Shown here: positions 45,965 to 57,300 of the stretch, piece by piece | How the letters are laid out: each line of letters starts with the position of its first letter | How positions within the stretch are numbered: the first letter of the stretch is position 1 | Assembly: GCA_943788445.1 (NCBI GenBank) | Contig: CALSQH010000003.1 | Span: forward strand, 1 to 64,000 | Source: an uncultured Pseudomonadales bacterium | GTDB taxonomy: Bacteria > Pseudomonadota > Gammaproteobacteria > Pseudomonadales > Porticoccaceae | Direction: 5' to 3' | Length of the DNA stretch: 64,000 nt | Notes under the pieces: model-generated | Told to the model about the DNA's origin: nothing | The model's input: only the letters and a program-made list of their open reading frames with translations | Database searches by the model: none | Position numbers and translations under genes: made by a program

Positions 45965-46059
45965 AGGTATTCTGACCAAAACTGTTTAGAGGTTTAATTT
46001 TTATTGGAATTATTAACGGTCAATTAAATCTATTATTGATAGAGTTGAAAGCATAAAGC

Positions 46060-46078
46060 TTACCCTATCACAGGGTAA
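46060..46078. promoter_or_regulatory. Inverted repeat upstream of the second TonB receptor
   Basis: TTACCCT-ATCAC-AGGGTAA, a perfect 7-bp dyad in the 280-bp divergent gap between the BCCT gene and the TonB receptor. It has operator-like geometry; the protein is unknown. Confidence 0.4.
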
Positions 46079-46244
46079 AAGAACCAGCGTTACACCAAAT
46101 AACTTACTATATATGCCTCATTCATTCATTGTTTATTTCCCTAGGTAATTTTACACCTGTAGTTTTGTTAGAACACTAATGTTTATTGTGCTAAAGTAAC
46201 GTGCTCATCACTAGAACAATAACAATTCTCAAGGGGTTATCTTC

Positions 46245-49019
46245 ATGCTTAGACGCACCGCATTATTTAGTGCCATTGTTGCTGCATCATCTGTTACAAG
46301 TTTTTCTCACGCTGAAATCGAAGAGGTTTTAGTTACCGCCACCAAACGTAGTGCCAGTACTCAGGATATTGCTGTTGCTGTCTCTGCAATAACGGCAGAA
46401 AAGCTCGACCAGCTAGGTGTTTCAAACTTTGAAGACTACCTAATTCAATTGCCAGGCGTAACCGCCGGCGGTAGTGGCCCAGGTCAAAACACCATTTACA
46501 TTCGTGGTATAGCTTCAACCACGCCTAACCTGACAACTGCGGGTGTAGCTGGTCTGGCACCTAACGTAGCGTTCTACTTAGATGAGCAGCCGCTCTCTCA
46601 GCCTGGTCGTAACCTTGATGTCTACGCTGCTGATATGGAACGTATCGAAGTACTTTCGGGTCCTCAGGGTACTTTATTTGGTGCTAGCTCTCAGGCTGGT
46701 ACGGTTCGTTTGATTACCAACAAACCAGATCCTTCGGAAACATACGGTCGCATCAAAGTGGGCTATGCTGAGACAGTTCAAGGCGAAGACAGTAACAATG
46801 TCGAAGCCATGTTCAACATGCCTGTTAATGACAGTGTAACTGTCCGTGGTGTTGTCTATCGCGATAACCAAGGTGGTTATATTGATAACGTTGAGGGAAC
46901 AATAACGGCGCTTGAAAGTGCACGTTTCCGCGAATCAGGCACTATGCGCTCAAATGGCGTTCCTGTTTCAGATCTGCGCGCTGGTTTCCAGACTCAGACT
47001 TACATTGATTCTATTCAAGGCCTGTCTTACCAGGAAAACAGAGTTCCACTGGATCCAGCTGATCCTGCAAGCTATGCATTGGTTGATTTCAAGGAAGCCA
47101 ATAACAGCGATTTGGTCGAAGAAGACTTTAACGACGCTAGCTATGAAGGCTTTAGACTGGCTACTCTGATTGATCTAAACGACGATTGGTCACTACTTCT
47201 AGGCTACGGTCATCAAGACTTGGAGACTGATGGTGTGTTCCAGGCTGATCCAAACCTTGGCACAGAGTCTCCTTCTGTTCAGCGCTACAGCCCAGAGAGT
47301 TTGGAAGATTCGTTCGACAATGTGAATTGGAAACTCGAAGGTCGTCTTGGCGATTTGGATATTGTCTATGCTGGCGCCTATACCAAGCGTGAAACAGATC
47401 AGATGATTGATTACACCGATTACTTATTTGTCGGCCAGTATCTTCCTTATTACATCTGTGACACTACAGTGACCTATCCAGAGTACAACTATTACAATCC
47501 GGGTTATGCATCCAATATTCCTGCGGGAACCTGTTATGCACCAGATACCTATGTTACTAGCTACAGCGAAACTACTGTCAGCACTCATGAACTGCGCTTT
47601 ACGACAGATCAAGATAAGACGATGCGTGCAACGGGTGGTGCCTTTTACAGCGATCTAGAATTACAAGAGCGCGTTGATTTCCGCTACCCCGGTATGACCC
47701 AAGCTAATTTCTGGAATAAATACGATGGCGCAGATGCACCTTTAAATATGCCTTTTGACGATGGCTTCCTATCACAGGAAGGCCCTTTCCCAAGAGATAC
47801 CATCTTTAGAAATGATATTCAGCGCACCGATAAACAGGTTGGCGTTTTTGGTGAACTTACCTTTGATTTAAACGATGAGTTCTCGGTTACTGCTGGTGCT
47901 CGCTGGTACGACGTTCGTGTTGATATGGAAGGCGGTGCCAACTCTTCATTCGGTAACTTTTTCCAAGGAACAGATGTCGACGCTTTCGGTACTAATATTA
48001 CTGATCTCTACGATGGCGATGGCAAGTTGACCTTTATCGGTGACAGCAAGCTAGCGACCCGAATTACATTTGAAGATGGCGTAACCTTTGATGAAGTTAA
48101 AGCGGCTTTAACCGAAGCTGATGGCTTTAGTGTTGGTCGTGGCTCAGTAGCCAATGCGCCTAACGCAATCAGTGATTTAGAAATCACCGGTATCCTTAAC
48201 GCCCTAAAGGCACCTGATGAAGCCAAAACTAGCGGTACTATTGTTAAGGCTACATTGAACTGGACGCCCAGTGAAGATGTTCTGATTTACGGTACTTACT
48301 CTGAAGGTTTCCGTCCTGGTCTGTTGAACCGTCCTGGTGGCGCGTCGAATGCTGCTGGCTACACTGTTCCGTTCGAACTTATGACGGATGAAGTGACTAA
48401 CCTCGAATTAGGTTGGAAAACGGATCTCTACGACGGTCAGTTGCGCTTTAACGGTAGCCTGTTCTTTGCCGAAATCGAGAATCTACAGACTACAATCTTC
48501 GATCCTTCGATTGCTAACCTGTTCTTCTCTGATAACGCAGCAAATGCTGAGATCACTGGTTTAGAGGCGGACTTCATTTACGCGCCAAACTCAGTACAGG
48601 GTCTGACTCTTAGCGGTGGCGTATCGTTCCTCGATTCAGAAATCACTAAGGTTCTAACCCCAACAGACGACGTTGTTAAAGGCGACTCTCTGGCATTTGC
48701 TCCAGAATTCCAGGCTAACCTGCAGGCGCGTTATGAATGGACTCTGTCGAACGGTTTAACCGCTCACTTTATGCCTCATGTTGCCCATTCTGGCGAATCA
48801 TATAGCGATATCATCAGAATGAATCGCGATGAGATTCAGGGCTGGACTATGATTGGACTGACGGCTGGTGTAACAGGTGAATCATGGGGTGCTGAGTTCT
48901 TTATGGATAACATGAGAGATGAGCGCGCAGAGCTGTCTCGCAACTTCGTTAATGATAGAGAGCGTGTTACATACGCAAGACCCTGCACTATGGGATTGCG
49001 CATGACTTACAACTTCTAA
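46245..49019 (+). CDS. TonB-dependent receptor
   Basis: A 924-residue outer-membrane receptor with signal peptide (LFSAIVAASSVTSFSHA), TonB box (IEEVLVTATKRS), plug domain (YLIQLPGVTAGG; MERIEVLSGPQGTLFGASSQ) and a beta-barrel with IYGTYSEGFRPG, ending LRMTYNF. It has no STN domain, so it is not a FecIR-type transducer. RBS AAGGGG. The next gene is a TPR sulfotransferase; such TonB-sulfotransferase pairs are common in marine Gammaproteobacteria (recollection). Ligand unknown. Confidence 0.93.
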   Translation: MLRRTALFSAIVAASSVTSFSHAEIEEVLVTATKRSASTQDIAVAVSAITAEKLDQLGVSNFEDYLIQLPGVTAGGSGPGQNTIYIRGIASTTPNLTTAGVAGLAPNVAFYLDEQPLSQPGRNLDVYAADMERIEVLSGPQGTLFGASSQAGTVRLITNKPDPSETYGRIKVGYAETVQGEDSNNVEAMFNMPVNDSVTVRGVVYRDNQGGYIDNVEGTITALESARFRESGTMRSNGVPVSDLRAGFQTQTYIDSIQGLSYQENRVPLDPADPASYALVDFKEANNSDLVEEDFNDASYEGFRLATLIDLNDDWSLLLGYGHQDLETDGVFQADPNLGTESPSVQRYSPESLEDSFDNVNWKLEGRLGDLDIVYAGAYTKRETDQMIDYTDYLFVGQYLPYYICDTTVTYPEYNYYNPGYASNIPAGTCYAPDTYVTSYSETTVSTHELRFTTDQDKTMRATGGAFYSDLELQERVDFRYPGMTQANFWNKYDGADAPLNMPFDDGFLSQEGPFPRDTIFRNDIQRTDKQVGVFGELTFDLNDEFSVTAGARWYDVRVDMEGGANSSFGNFFQGTDVDAFGTNITDLYDGDGKLTFIGDSKLATRITFEDGVTFDEVKAALTEADGFSVGRGSVANAPNAISDLEITGILNALKAPDEAKTSGTIVKATLNWTPSEDVLIYGTYSEGFRPGLLNRPGGASNAAGYTVPFELMTDEVTNLELGWKTDLYDGQLRFNGSLFFAEIENLQTTIFDPSIANLFFSDNAANAEITGLEADFIYAPNSVQGLTLSGGVSFLDSEITKVLTPTDDVVKGDSLAFAPEFQANLQARYEWTLSNGLTAHFMPHVAHSGESYSDIIRMNRDEIQGWTMIGLTAGVTGESWGAEFFMDNMRDERAELSRNFVNDRERVTYARPCTMGLRMTYNF

Positions 49020-49046
49020 CTGAAGGTTGTTAGATGCTAGAATCGA

Positions 49047-49074
49047 TATGCCCCTCTATAGGGGCATATTTTTT
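49047..49074 (+). terminator. Rho-independent terminator between TonB receptor and sulfotransferase
   Basis: A 9-bp stem TATGCCCCT/AGGGGCATA with a CTAT loop, followed by six T residues. It should end most transcripts from the receptor, so the sulfotransferase is either read-through dependent or has its own promoter. Confidence 0.85.
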
Positions 49075-49091
49075 GCCTAAGGAAAAGTATT

Positions 49092-51071
49092 TTGAATCAG
49101 CAAGATAAGATCCAGATTGAACAATTGATGCGCGATAAGCTTTTTGATGAGGCGCTTATAGTTCTGGCTTCGGCCTTAGAAAAGCAACCTGACGATATTG
49201 ATGCGCTTTACTACAGCGCAGTTTGCCTTAGGTATCTCAATCGTTTAGATGAGGCTCTGGTGCAATTAAACGTCTTGCGAAAAATTGCCCCAAGCTACGG
49301 TCGAGGACTTCAGGAAGAGGGGCATATTTATCGTGCCAAGGGTAATTTAAAACAGGCACTGCACCTTTATACCCGCGCGACCCATGCCAACCCTTCACTG
49401 CAGGGAAGCTGGCGCAGGCAGATTGAGATCTTACTCAAGCAGGGTCGAGAAGCTGAGGCGATTAGATTGAAGCCGCATCTGGAGCGAGTTCTACAAATGC
49501 CCCAGCCATTGGTTGCCGCAATGGATTATATCGCTCAGGGGAAACTCTCTAATGCAGAGGACCTGTGCCGAGAATTTTTGAAACAGCGCCCCCATCATGT
49601 CGAGGCAATGAGACTGCTCGCCGAAGTGGGCATGAAGTTAAACATTCTTCATGACGCCGAGTTTTTATTGGAAAGCGCGCTTAAGCTGGAGCCTGACAAT
49701 GACCTGCTGCGCGTTGACTATATTGAGGCCCTGCGCAAGCGCCAAAAGATTGAGGCTGCCCATGCAGAGGTAATGACACTCTATAAAGCCAAACCAGATA
49801 ATGTGCACTTTGAGTCATTGTATGCGGTTCTGTGCATGCAGATGGGTGACTACGACAAGGCACTAGAGCTGTTTGACAGTATTTTGGCCAAGATCCCTGG
49901 TGACCCAGTCACCCTGACATCCAAAGGCCATGCGTTAAAAACCTGCGGCAATACTGCTGAGGCTGTTGCGTCCTATAGAGATGCGACACAGAGTAGTTCA
50001 GCCTACGGGGAAGCCTGGCACTCGCTGGCCAACCTAAAAACCGTTAAATTTAGCGATGCGGATATTGGCAAAATGCTTGCTCAGCTTGAAAGCGATGATT
50101 TGAAGTTTATGGACCGGGTATATATCAACTTCACTCTGGGAAAAGCCTTTGAAGATGCCAAAAAATTTGATCAGGCCTTTAGTCATTACGCCGCCGGCAA
50201 TAAAGCTAAAAAAGCTCAGAGCCGTTACTCTGCAGAGCAGATGACGGAGGAGTTTGAACAGCAAAAACAAGTTTTCACCGAGCAGTTTGTCAACGACAAA
50301 AAGGGCTCAGGGTACAGTGCCGCTGACCCTATCTTCGTAGTGGGTCTTCCGCGTGCTGGCTCAACCTTACTGGAGCAGATACTCTCGTCTCACAGCCAGG
50401 TTGATGGCACCCTTGAATTGCCTAATGTGCTAGCACTGGTAAACGACCTGCGCAGAGGCGGTAATATGACTGGGGATAATTTATATCCCTCGATTCTGAA
50501 CAGCCTTGATACGGATAAATACACTGAATTTGGCGAAGCCTATATTGGTGATACTCAGATTCACCGTCAGGACGCCCCATTCTTTATCGACAAAATGCCG
50601 AACAATTTTAGGCATATTGGTCTGATCAAGTTGATGCTACCCAACGCTAAGATTATCGACGCCCGCCGTCACCCGATGGGCTGTTGCTTTAGTGGCTTCA
50701 AACAGCTGTTCGCCGAAGGACAGGCGTTTAGTTATGACCTCAGCGATGCCGGTCAATATTATCGCGACTATCAGTCCCTGATGGATACTTGGCAGTCGAT
50801 TTTCCCCGATCAAATACTGCATGTGCAGTACGAAGATGTGGTCAATGACTTTGAGGCTCAGGTACGTCGTATCTTGGACTATTGTGGACTGCCCTTTGAA
50901 GAAGCTTGTTTAAGTTTCTATAAAACCGAGCGCGCGGTACGCACGCCCTCTTCCGAGCAGGTGCGTCAGCCTATCTATCGAGGCGGCATTGATCAGTGGA
51001 AGAACTTTGAGGCTCACTTAGCGCCCCTGAAAGAGAGCCTGGGTTCAGTTCTGGATGACTATCTGAGTTAA
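49092..51071 (+). CDS. TPR-domain sulfotransferase
   Basis: A 659-residue protein. Residues about 1-400 are tetratricopeptide repeats (LFDEALIVLASALEKQPDDIDALYY and further A-x-x-x-P units). Residues about 415-650 are a PAPS-dependent sulfotransferase. FVVGLPRAGSTLLEQILSSH is the 5'-phosphosulfate loop, DKMPNNFRHIGLI and DARRHPMGCCFSGFKQ hold the 3'-phosphate and acceptor elements. TTG start with AAGGAAAAG upstream. It would transfer sulfate to a peptide or small molecule in the cytoplasm. PAPS can be supplied by cysC-sat in this window. Confidence 0.88.
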   Translation: MNQQDKIQIEQLMRDKLFDEALIVLASALEKQPDDIDALYYSAVCLRYLNRLDEALVQLNVLRKIAPSYGRGLQEEGHIYRAKGNLKQALHLYTRATHANPSLQGSWRRQIEILLKQGREAEAIRLKPHLERVLQMPQPLVAAMDYIAQGKLSNAEDLCREFLKQRPHHVEAMRLLAEVGMKLNILHDAEFLLESALKLEPDNDLLRVDYIEALRKRQKIEAAHAEVMTLYKAKPDNVHFESLYAVLCMQMGDYDKALELFDSILAKIPGDPVTLTSKGHALKTCGNTAEAVASYRDATQSSSAYGEAWHSLANLKTVKFSDADIGKMLAQLESDDLKFMDRVYINFTLGKAFEDAKKFDQAFSHYAAGNKAKKAQSRYSAEQMTEEFEQQKQVFTEQFVNDKKGSGYSAADPIFVVGLPRAGSTLLEQILSSHSQVDGTLELPNVLALVNDLRRGGNMTGDNLYPSILNSLDTDKYTEFGEAYIGDTQIHRQDAPFFIDKMPNNFRHIGLIKLMLPNAKIIDARRHPMGCCFSGFKQLFAEGQAFSYDLSDAGQYYRDYQSLMDTWQSIFPDQILHVQYEDVVNDFEAQVRRILDYCGLPFEEACLSFYKTERAVRTPSSEQVRQPIYRGGIDQWKNFEAHLAPLKESLGSVLDDYLS

Positions 51072-51365
51072 TTAGCGGGGATAAAACCCTACTCAAAGCG
51101 ATTGATTTTGACTATACGTTTGCGCATCATCAATCACTTGATTTAGCGCTTTCTTTAAAAAATGCACTCAGGCTTTAGAAGTCATTTCTATGCCGAGGGA
51201 ATTCTTACACCTTTTTAATCAGCACCCAATTCTGTTAACCAGCCACTTGCCATAAGTGAATATATTTTATTCATTTATGGTAATATTCGATTTTTTATGC
51301 CCATAATTTATAAAATTATTTTGTAGATTCTAATAAAGTTCGTAAAGCACTTTTCGGAGAATATC

Positions 51366-54300
51366 TTGAAAAAAACTATTGTTTTTCTTACCTCTGCGGT
51401 CATTATATTTACTGCAACTTGGCATCATTTATCTAAAGAAACCGGCAATCTAGAAGTGAAAAAGAATAACCCGCCATCGCTGGTTGTTGATATGGATTTG
51501 GCGCCCCTCTCTGAAAAAGCCGTCAAAGTATTACCAGAACCAAATAAAACCGGGCTAAACAAGGATTCAAATGCAGAATCTGCAGTTGATGACGCAACAG
51601 ATTATGCGAGAGAACGTTCAAGAGCGCTGCAGGTGGAAGCCCGAGAATTCAACGCACTTGACGCTACCGCTAAATTAGAAAGAAGAAAAACGGCACTTAG
51701 CAAAGTTATCAGCGGCCAACCCCTTGATGTTGCCGAGGATATTGCACTACAGCAATCGTGGCAGCGCGAACGGCGAGCAGAGCCAGGCTATCAACACCAA
51801 AGAGGCCGCAGTAAGATTAATATCAATGGCACAGCCATTGACGTTGCACAGCCAGGCATTATTGTCCCCAACGCAGTCATGATTCATCTGCCCAAGGGGC
51901 AGGATCAGCTGTTGGCAGCCTTAGCTCAGGTAGCAGGCATTGAAAGCATTGAACCGGTATTTAAAGGCGTCAAAGCAGCCGCCGAACCGGGGAAACGTGA
52001 TCTTGCCGGTTGGCAGCGGGTAGCAATTAATGCACCAGCCGAGCGCGTAACGAGCATCGTTAATGCCTTGCGCTCGTTTGAGGGCATGGGTAGCGTTGAG
52101 CCTGTTTTTGAGCGACGCATTAATGCCGCTCCTGTTACTGCGGCCAATCTAAACGATAGCCTGATTGCCGATCAGTGGCATCTGGATGCCGCTAACGTAA
52201 AGGCCGCTTGGAATCACCTTGAAGCCAATAATCTACCTGCCGGTGGCGATGCCTCAGTTACAGTGGCAGTCATTGATACAGGTGTGGATTATGCACATCC
52301 TGACCTAGCTGCAAATATGTGGGTTAACGCAGGTGAGGTACCTGATAACGGTGTTGATGATGACCAAAATGGTTTTGTTGACGATCTCCATGGCGCAGAT
52401 GTCCTCAGTGAAACCTATAACCACTCGGGCGACCCCAAGGATGACAACGGCCACGGAACTCATGTTGCCGGGATTATTGCATCAACCGGCGGAAATAATA
52501 TCGGTGGCGTAGGCATTGCCTACAACACTAAAATTATGGCTATTAAGGCTGCTCAGTATTCAGGTGTTTTGACCAGTGCGGATATCGCAGAGGCTATCTA
52601 TTACGCCGTCGACAATGGTGCCGATATTATTAATATGTCTTTTGCTGGCTATGGCCGTTCGCAAGTGGAAGAAGATGCCCTTGCCATTGCTTATTCACAG
52701 GCTGTACTAGTTGCCGCCGCAGGCAATGACGGCAAGCCCAATCAAGCTGCATGCTATGGAGCACCAACCTACCCCGCATCCTATGCATGGGTCTTGGGCG
52801 TTATGGCGCACACAGAGCTACCAAACGATAAAGGGGATTATTTAGCTGGATTTTCCAACCGTGACTGTCAAAAAGACAATGCTATTGAATATGAATTAAT
52901 GGCCCCGGGCGCTCAGATTATGAGCACCTTACCTAACGAGGGCTACTCAGCTTGGAGTGGCACCTCTATGGCCGCCCCAGTCGCAGCAGGTATTGCCGCA
53001 CTTGCACGCACAAAGTGGCCAGACAAAGGCACGCATAGTTCACGATTTATTATGGGACAAGTTTCCGCAACTGGTGGTCTTAAGCAAGCCTATACACCAG
53101 TGGGTTCACCAACGGTTTCCTATCGTCAAGCCGATGCTTTAATGGCCCTGACATCAACCCCACAACCTGAACTGACCTATGAACAGCACTGGCTGTTTGA
53201 TGAGGTGTCACAGAGTACCAATAATGATGGTGACGGAAGGATTGATGCCGGCGAGACCATTGAATTAGCCATTGTGGTGCGCAACAGATGGGGCAAGGCC
53301 GATAATATGGTAGCAACACTGTCGACACCTTCGGGTGCATCAGGCGCCGACCCCTATGTTACCTTTGTAACTGCAGCTGTCGACTATGGTGCGGTTGGAT
53401 CATTTAATAAAGATGATAACGGTATTGAATATGACCAAGGGCTGTTAGTTACCGGCGCCCGCAATCCATTTGTTTTCTCTGTCGCTGCCGACACCCCCAA
53501 CAACCATGTAGTTCCCTTTACGCTGACCATGACCGCCAGTAACGGTATGGATCCTGCGGATACTACCAGCTATAGCTTTACATCTAGCTTTAGCTTAGTC
53601 GTGCAGCGTGGCCGCGAACTCCCGAGCATTCTCGACGGCGATGCTATAGGTACGAATGGCGGCAATATTGATACTGATGGCGTGGAAAATGGCATAGTTA
53701 CGCTTGATGACTCTGCTCTATGGATTATTGATAAACCTGTGCTGGTTGCACAGGGTACAACGGTTAAGGTGACTGAAGGTGCACAGCTGCAGTTCTGGTC
53801 ATCCCTACCAGATGATGCCTACATCCTGTGGCGCAATGCCTATCTCCAGGTTGAAGGCAGCCTGGATATTCTTGGGACGGCGAGCAACCCCGTTACTATT
53901 GCTCCCTCAGCTCTTTTTCCTACCCGTGCAGTTCATATCCTAAAGGGAGACCCCACAGCAAAAATCCATATGAGTTACGCCCAAGTAGCCAATCTTGTTG
54001 TTGGAAATGATGGACCTACCGAGCATTGGGATACTGTAAATTATAATTTATTTAAACGGCTTGCCCCCGGAAGCATAATATATGGCGGCGACAGATCTGC
54101 GTCAGGGCCCTCAGATATGGAATCCAATTGGACACCTTTGATTCCAGAGATTAATGGTTCGGCCACTGGCAATCGTTTCCTCAGCTTAGGCTTTGAATAT
54201 CCTGATCACACTGAAAATGAAACAGTTCATGGTTTTATGGCCTTTAAAATGCCAGAAAACTACAATATGTCTTTGCTAAATAGCAGTCAGGCCTATTTAA

Positions 54301-57300
54301 GCGGCTCAACTAGCAACTCAGTTCTGCTAAAAAACAACCAAAGTTATAATAATCGTAATGGAAACAGAGTTTATCTGGGCTCAGAGTTTAGCTCACTCTC
54401 AACCAGTACCGATTATGCGGTAGTAGAGCCTTTGAATTATAACGGCAAAACCTACGCATTTTTTTATAGTCATGAAGGCTCGGATGAAGAAAAAATAGCC
54501 GCGGCGCAGGCCTATGCTAGAAGCCTTGGAGGTTATTTAATGACTGTCTCAAGCTACGATGAGATTGATGCAGTCAACAACTGGATGATTGATACCTCTG
54601 GTTTACAAACCGCCTATTGGGAAGAAACCTATCCACTATGCGTAGCGGCCTACGCTGACGACCATTTCTGCAGAGACACCTTGGGCAACTCACACCCACT
54701 TATTGGTTTAATCCGCCAAGCTGATGGCAGCTATACTTGGGATGGTGGAGAGCCCAGCTATGACTGGCTGGCTACACAGCGAAAATGGGATCCAGCGGCG
54801 TATGCGATTAGCCACGGGCAGACACCCAACGCAAGTGATCTTAGCTGGGAACCCAAGGTTCCTATTGCGCAATTATGGCTGCATCAGAAGTATGAATCGG
54901 CGTCATCCTCAAGTTGGGGCCTTTGGAATCCCAATTCATCGTTAGGGGGCATAAACCGCTTTATCATCGAATTACCCAGCACTCTCTCGCAAGCTGATTT
55001 AGATGCAGGACTGAACGCCTTTAAAGCTAACAAAACTTCAACGTCATTTTTTAATAACGCTATTCTAAATGTCTGGCAAGATCTTAACCCTCGACATTGG
55101 GGCACGATAACCGCACCAAATGGCGACACTTCACGTCGCTGGGATCTTGAAATGGATATCAGTGATAATTTTTGGGGCGGAGCCAGTGATGCACTGGTAG
55201 ATATTGCTATTACTGACTTCAACGACAACTTTAACCTGGTAGCGGTTAAATATAAGCCAACTCTGACGGTTGCGCCGGCCACCACCTACCCTTTTGTAGT
55301 CAATGTTGAGTTAACCGATGGAAATGGCGCTGTCCCTGATGGCAATAAATTTGGCAGTCAAGAGAGTATTTGGCGTGTCACTTTTAACCGTGATATGGAT
55401 ACCTCAAAACAGCCGTTAGTGACCTTTGGCGCCGCTGAACCGTTCACCGATGTCTCTATACCTGGTGATTGGGTCGACGCCCGAACATGGCGAGGTGCCT
55501 GGGCCTTTAACGCTCTCACCGGCGATGGATGGCAAAATATCCGAGTGGCTGGAGCCGTGGCGGCGAATAATCCATGGCTAGTCACTGGGGATGATTCTGA
55601 ACGTTTCCGCTTTGAAGTCATTACCTCTGGCACAGAGGCGCTGTCGCTGCAAGCGTCCGGCGGCATCGACAAGGTATCCCTAAGCTGGGTGCAAGATGAT
55701 TTTGAGCTGTTGCAGGGTTATAACCTTTACAGATCATCGACGATTGATGGCCAATACACGCGTATCAATACCTCGGTTATCAATAAGGCAACGACAGCCT
55801 ATATTGATACTGACGTAAGCCCGGGTATACCCCAGTATTACTACTTTACAGTGTCATCGGATGGCGATGAATCTGGAGCGTCAAATATTGCGGTGGCCAC
55901 ACCATCCGATACTATTCCGCCGGTTGTAATCCATCAGCCAGTATCAGTTGTATCCTCGGGTAGCAACCTAACTCTTAGGGCAACGGTGACCGACAATATC
56001 GCCGTCACTGGCGTAAATATTGTGCTGCGAAATGCTGCATCATCAAGCTGGCAGACGCGGACCATGGTTAACACACAGACCTCCAAATACAGTATAACCA
56101 TTGAGCCATCGGCAATTGGTGGGCAATACCTTGAGTACTACATTGAGGGCATAGACTCGTTCAACACTGCCCTAAGTGGTTCTGAGACATCCCCACATAA
56201 AGTGTATGTCTCTTTACCTAGCAACTCCGACACAGATGGGGATGGGGTCAATAACGCTACAGATGACTTCCCATATGATCCAAATGAGTTTAACGATCTA
56301 GATAATGACGGCATTGGTGATAATGCAGATGAGGATGACGATGGCGATTCTGTTAAAGATGTCAATGACGCCTTTCCTGAAGACGCCTCTGAATGGCAAA
56401 ATACGGACGGAGATGATTTAGGCAATAATGCCGATTCTGATGATGATAACGACGGTGTTCTCGATTACTTTGATGCTTTCCCTCTGGATGCTCGGGGCTC
56501 ATCAGATACGGATGGTGACGGGCTACCGAACCAATGGGAAACCGATAATGGTCTGGATCCGAATGATGGTTCTGATGGTAATTCCGACCTGGATCTTGAT
56601 GGATTTAGCGCGCTTGAAGAGTTTACAGAGAATACCTCACCCTCGGTTGCAGATCAAAAATCACAAATTGTCTACTACAGGGCTGAACCCTTTATTGCCG
56701 GCGTAACTAATATTGTGCAGGTCTACTACCGTCCTAGTGATGGTGTTAGCGAGCTCAACGGTCTTGGGGTAAGGGTCCATTTTAACAGTCAGTTGATCAA
56801 TTCTTTAACACTACAAAACCCGCTATTACTGGATATTATTGCCACAGATTCTGCGCCTAGCCAAGATTCGCCTAACTTTGACAATGATCAATCAACAGAT
56901 AGTTATGTTACCTGGGCTGCATACTCCCCAGGTTCATGGCCGGGTACAGTGCCAATTAAACTCTTTGATTTGGCCATCGACTTTTCCGAAGATATAACGC
57001 CTGAAGATGAGATTTCCATCCGATTTAGTTCAACATCAACGCACACTGGTTATGGGTTTAGCGGAACACCGCTCAACGCTAATGTGCACCAAGTTTCGCT
57101 TGATATTGACGGCAATGGTATGTCCGACGCAATGACTGATGGTGTTTTAATTTTAAGGAATATGTTCGGTTTTTCAGGTGATTCTTTGATAAAAGATGCA
57201 CTATCCATAGATGCTGAGTATACCAGCGCAAGCGAAATTCAAACGCGGATTAATGGCTTGGGGCTATTCTTGGATATTGATGGCAATAACAGACTAAATC

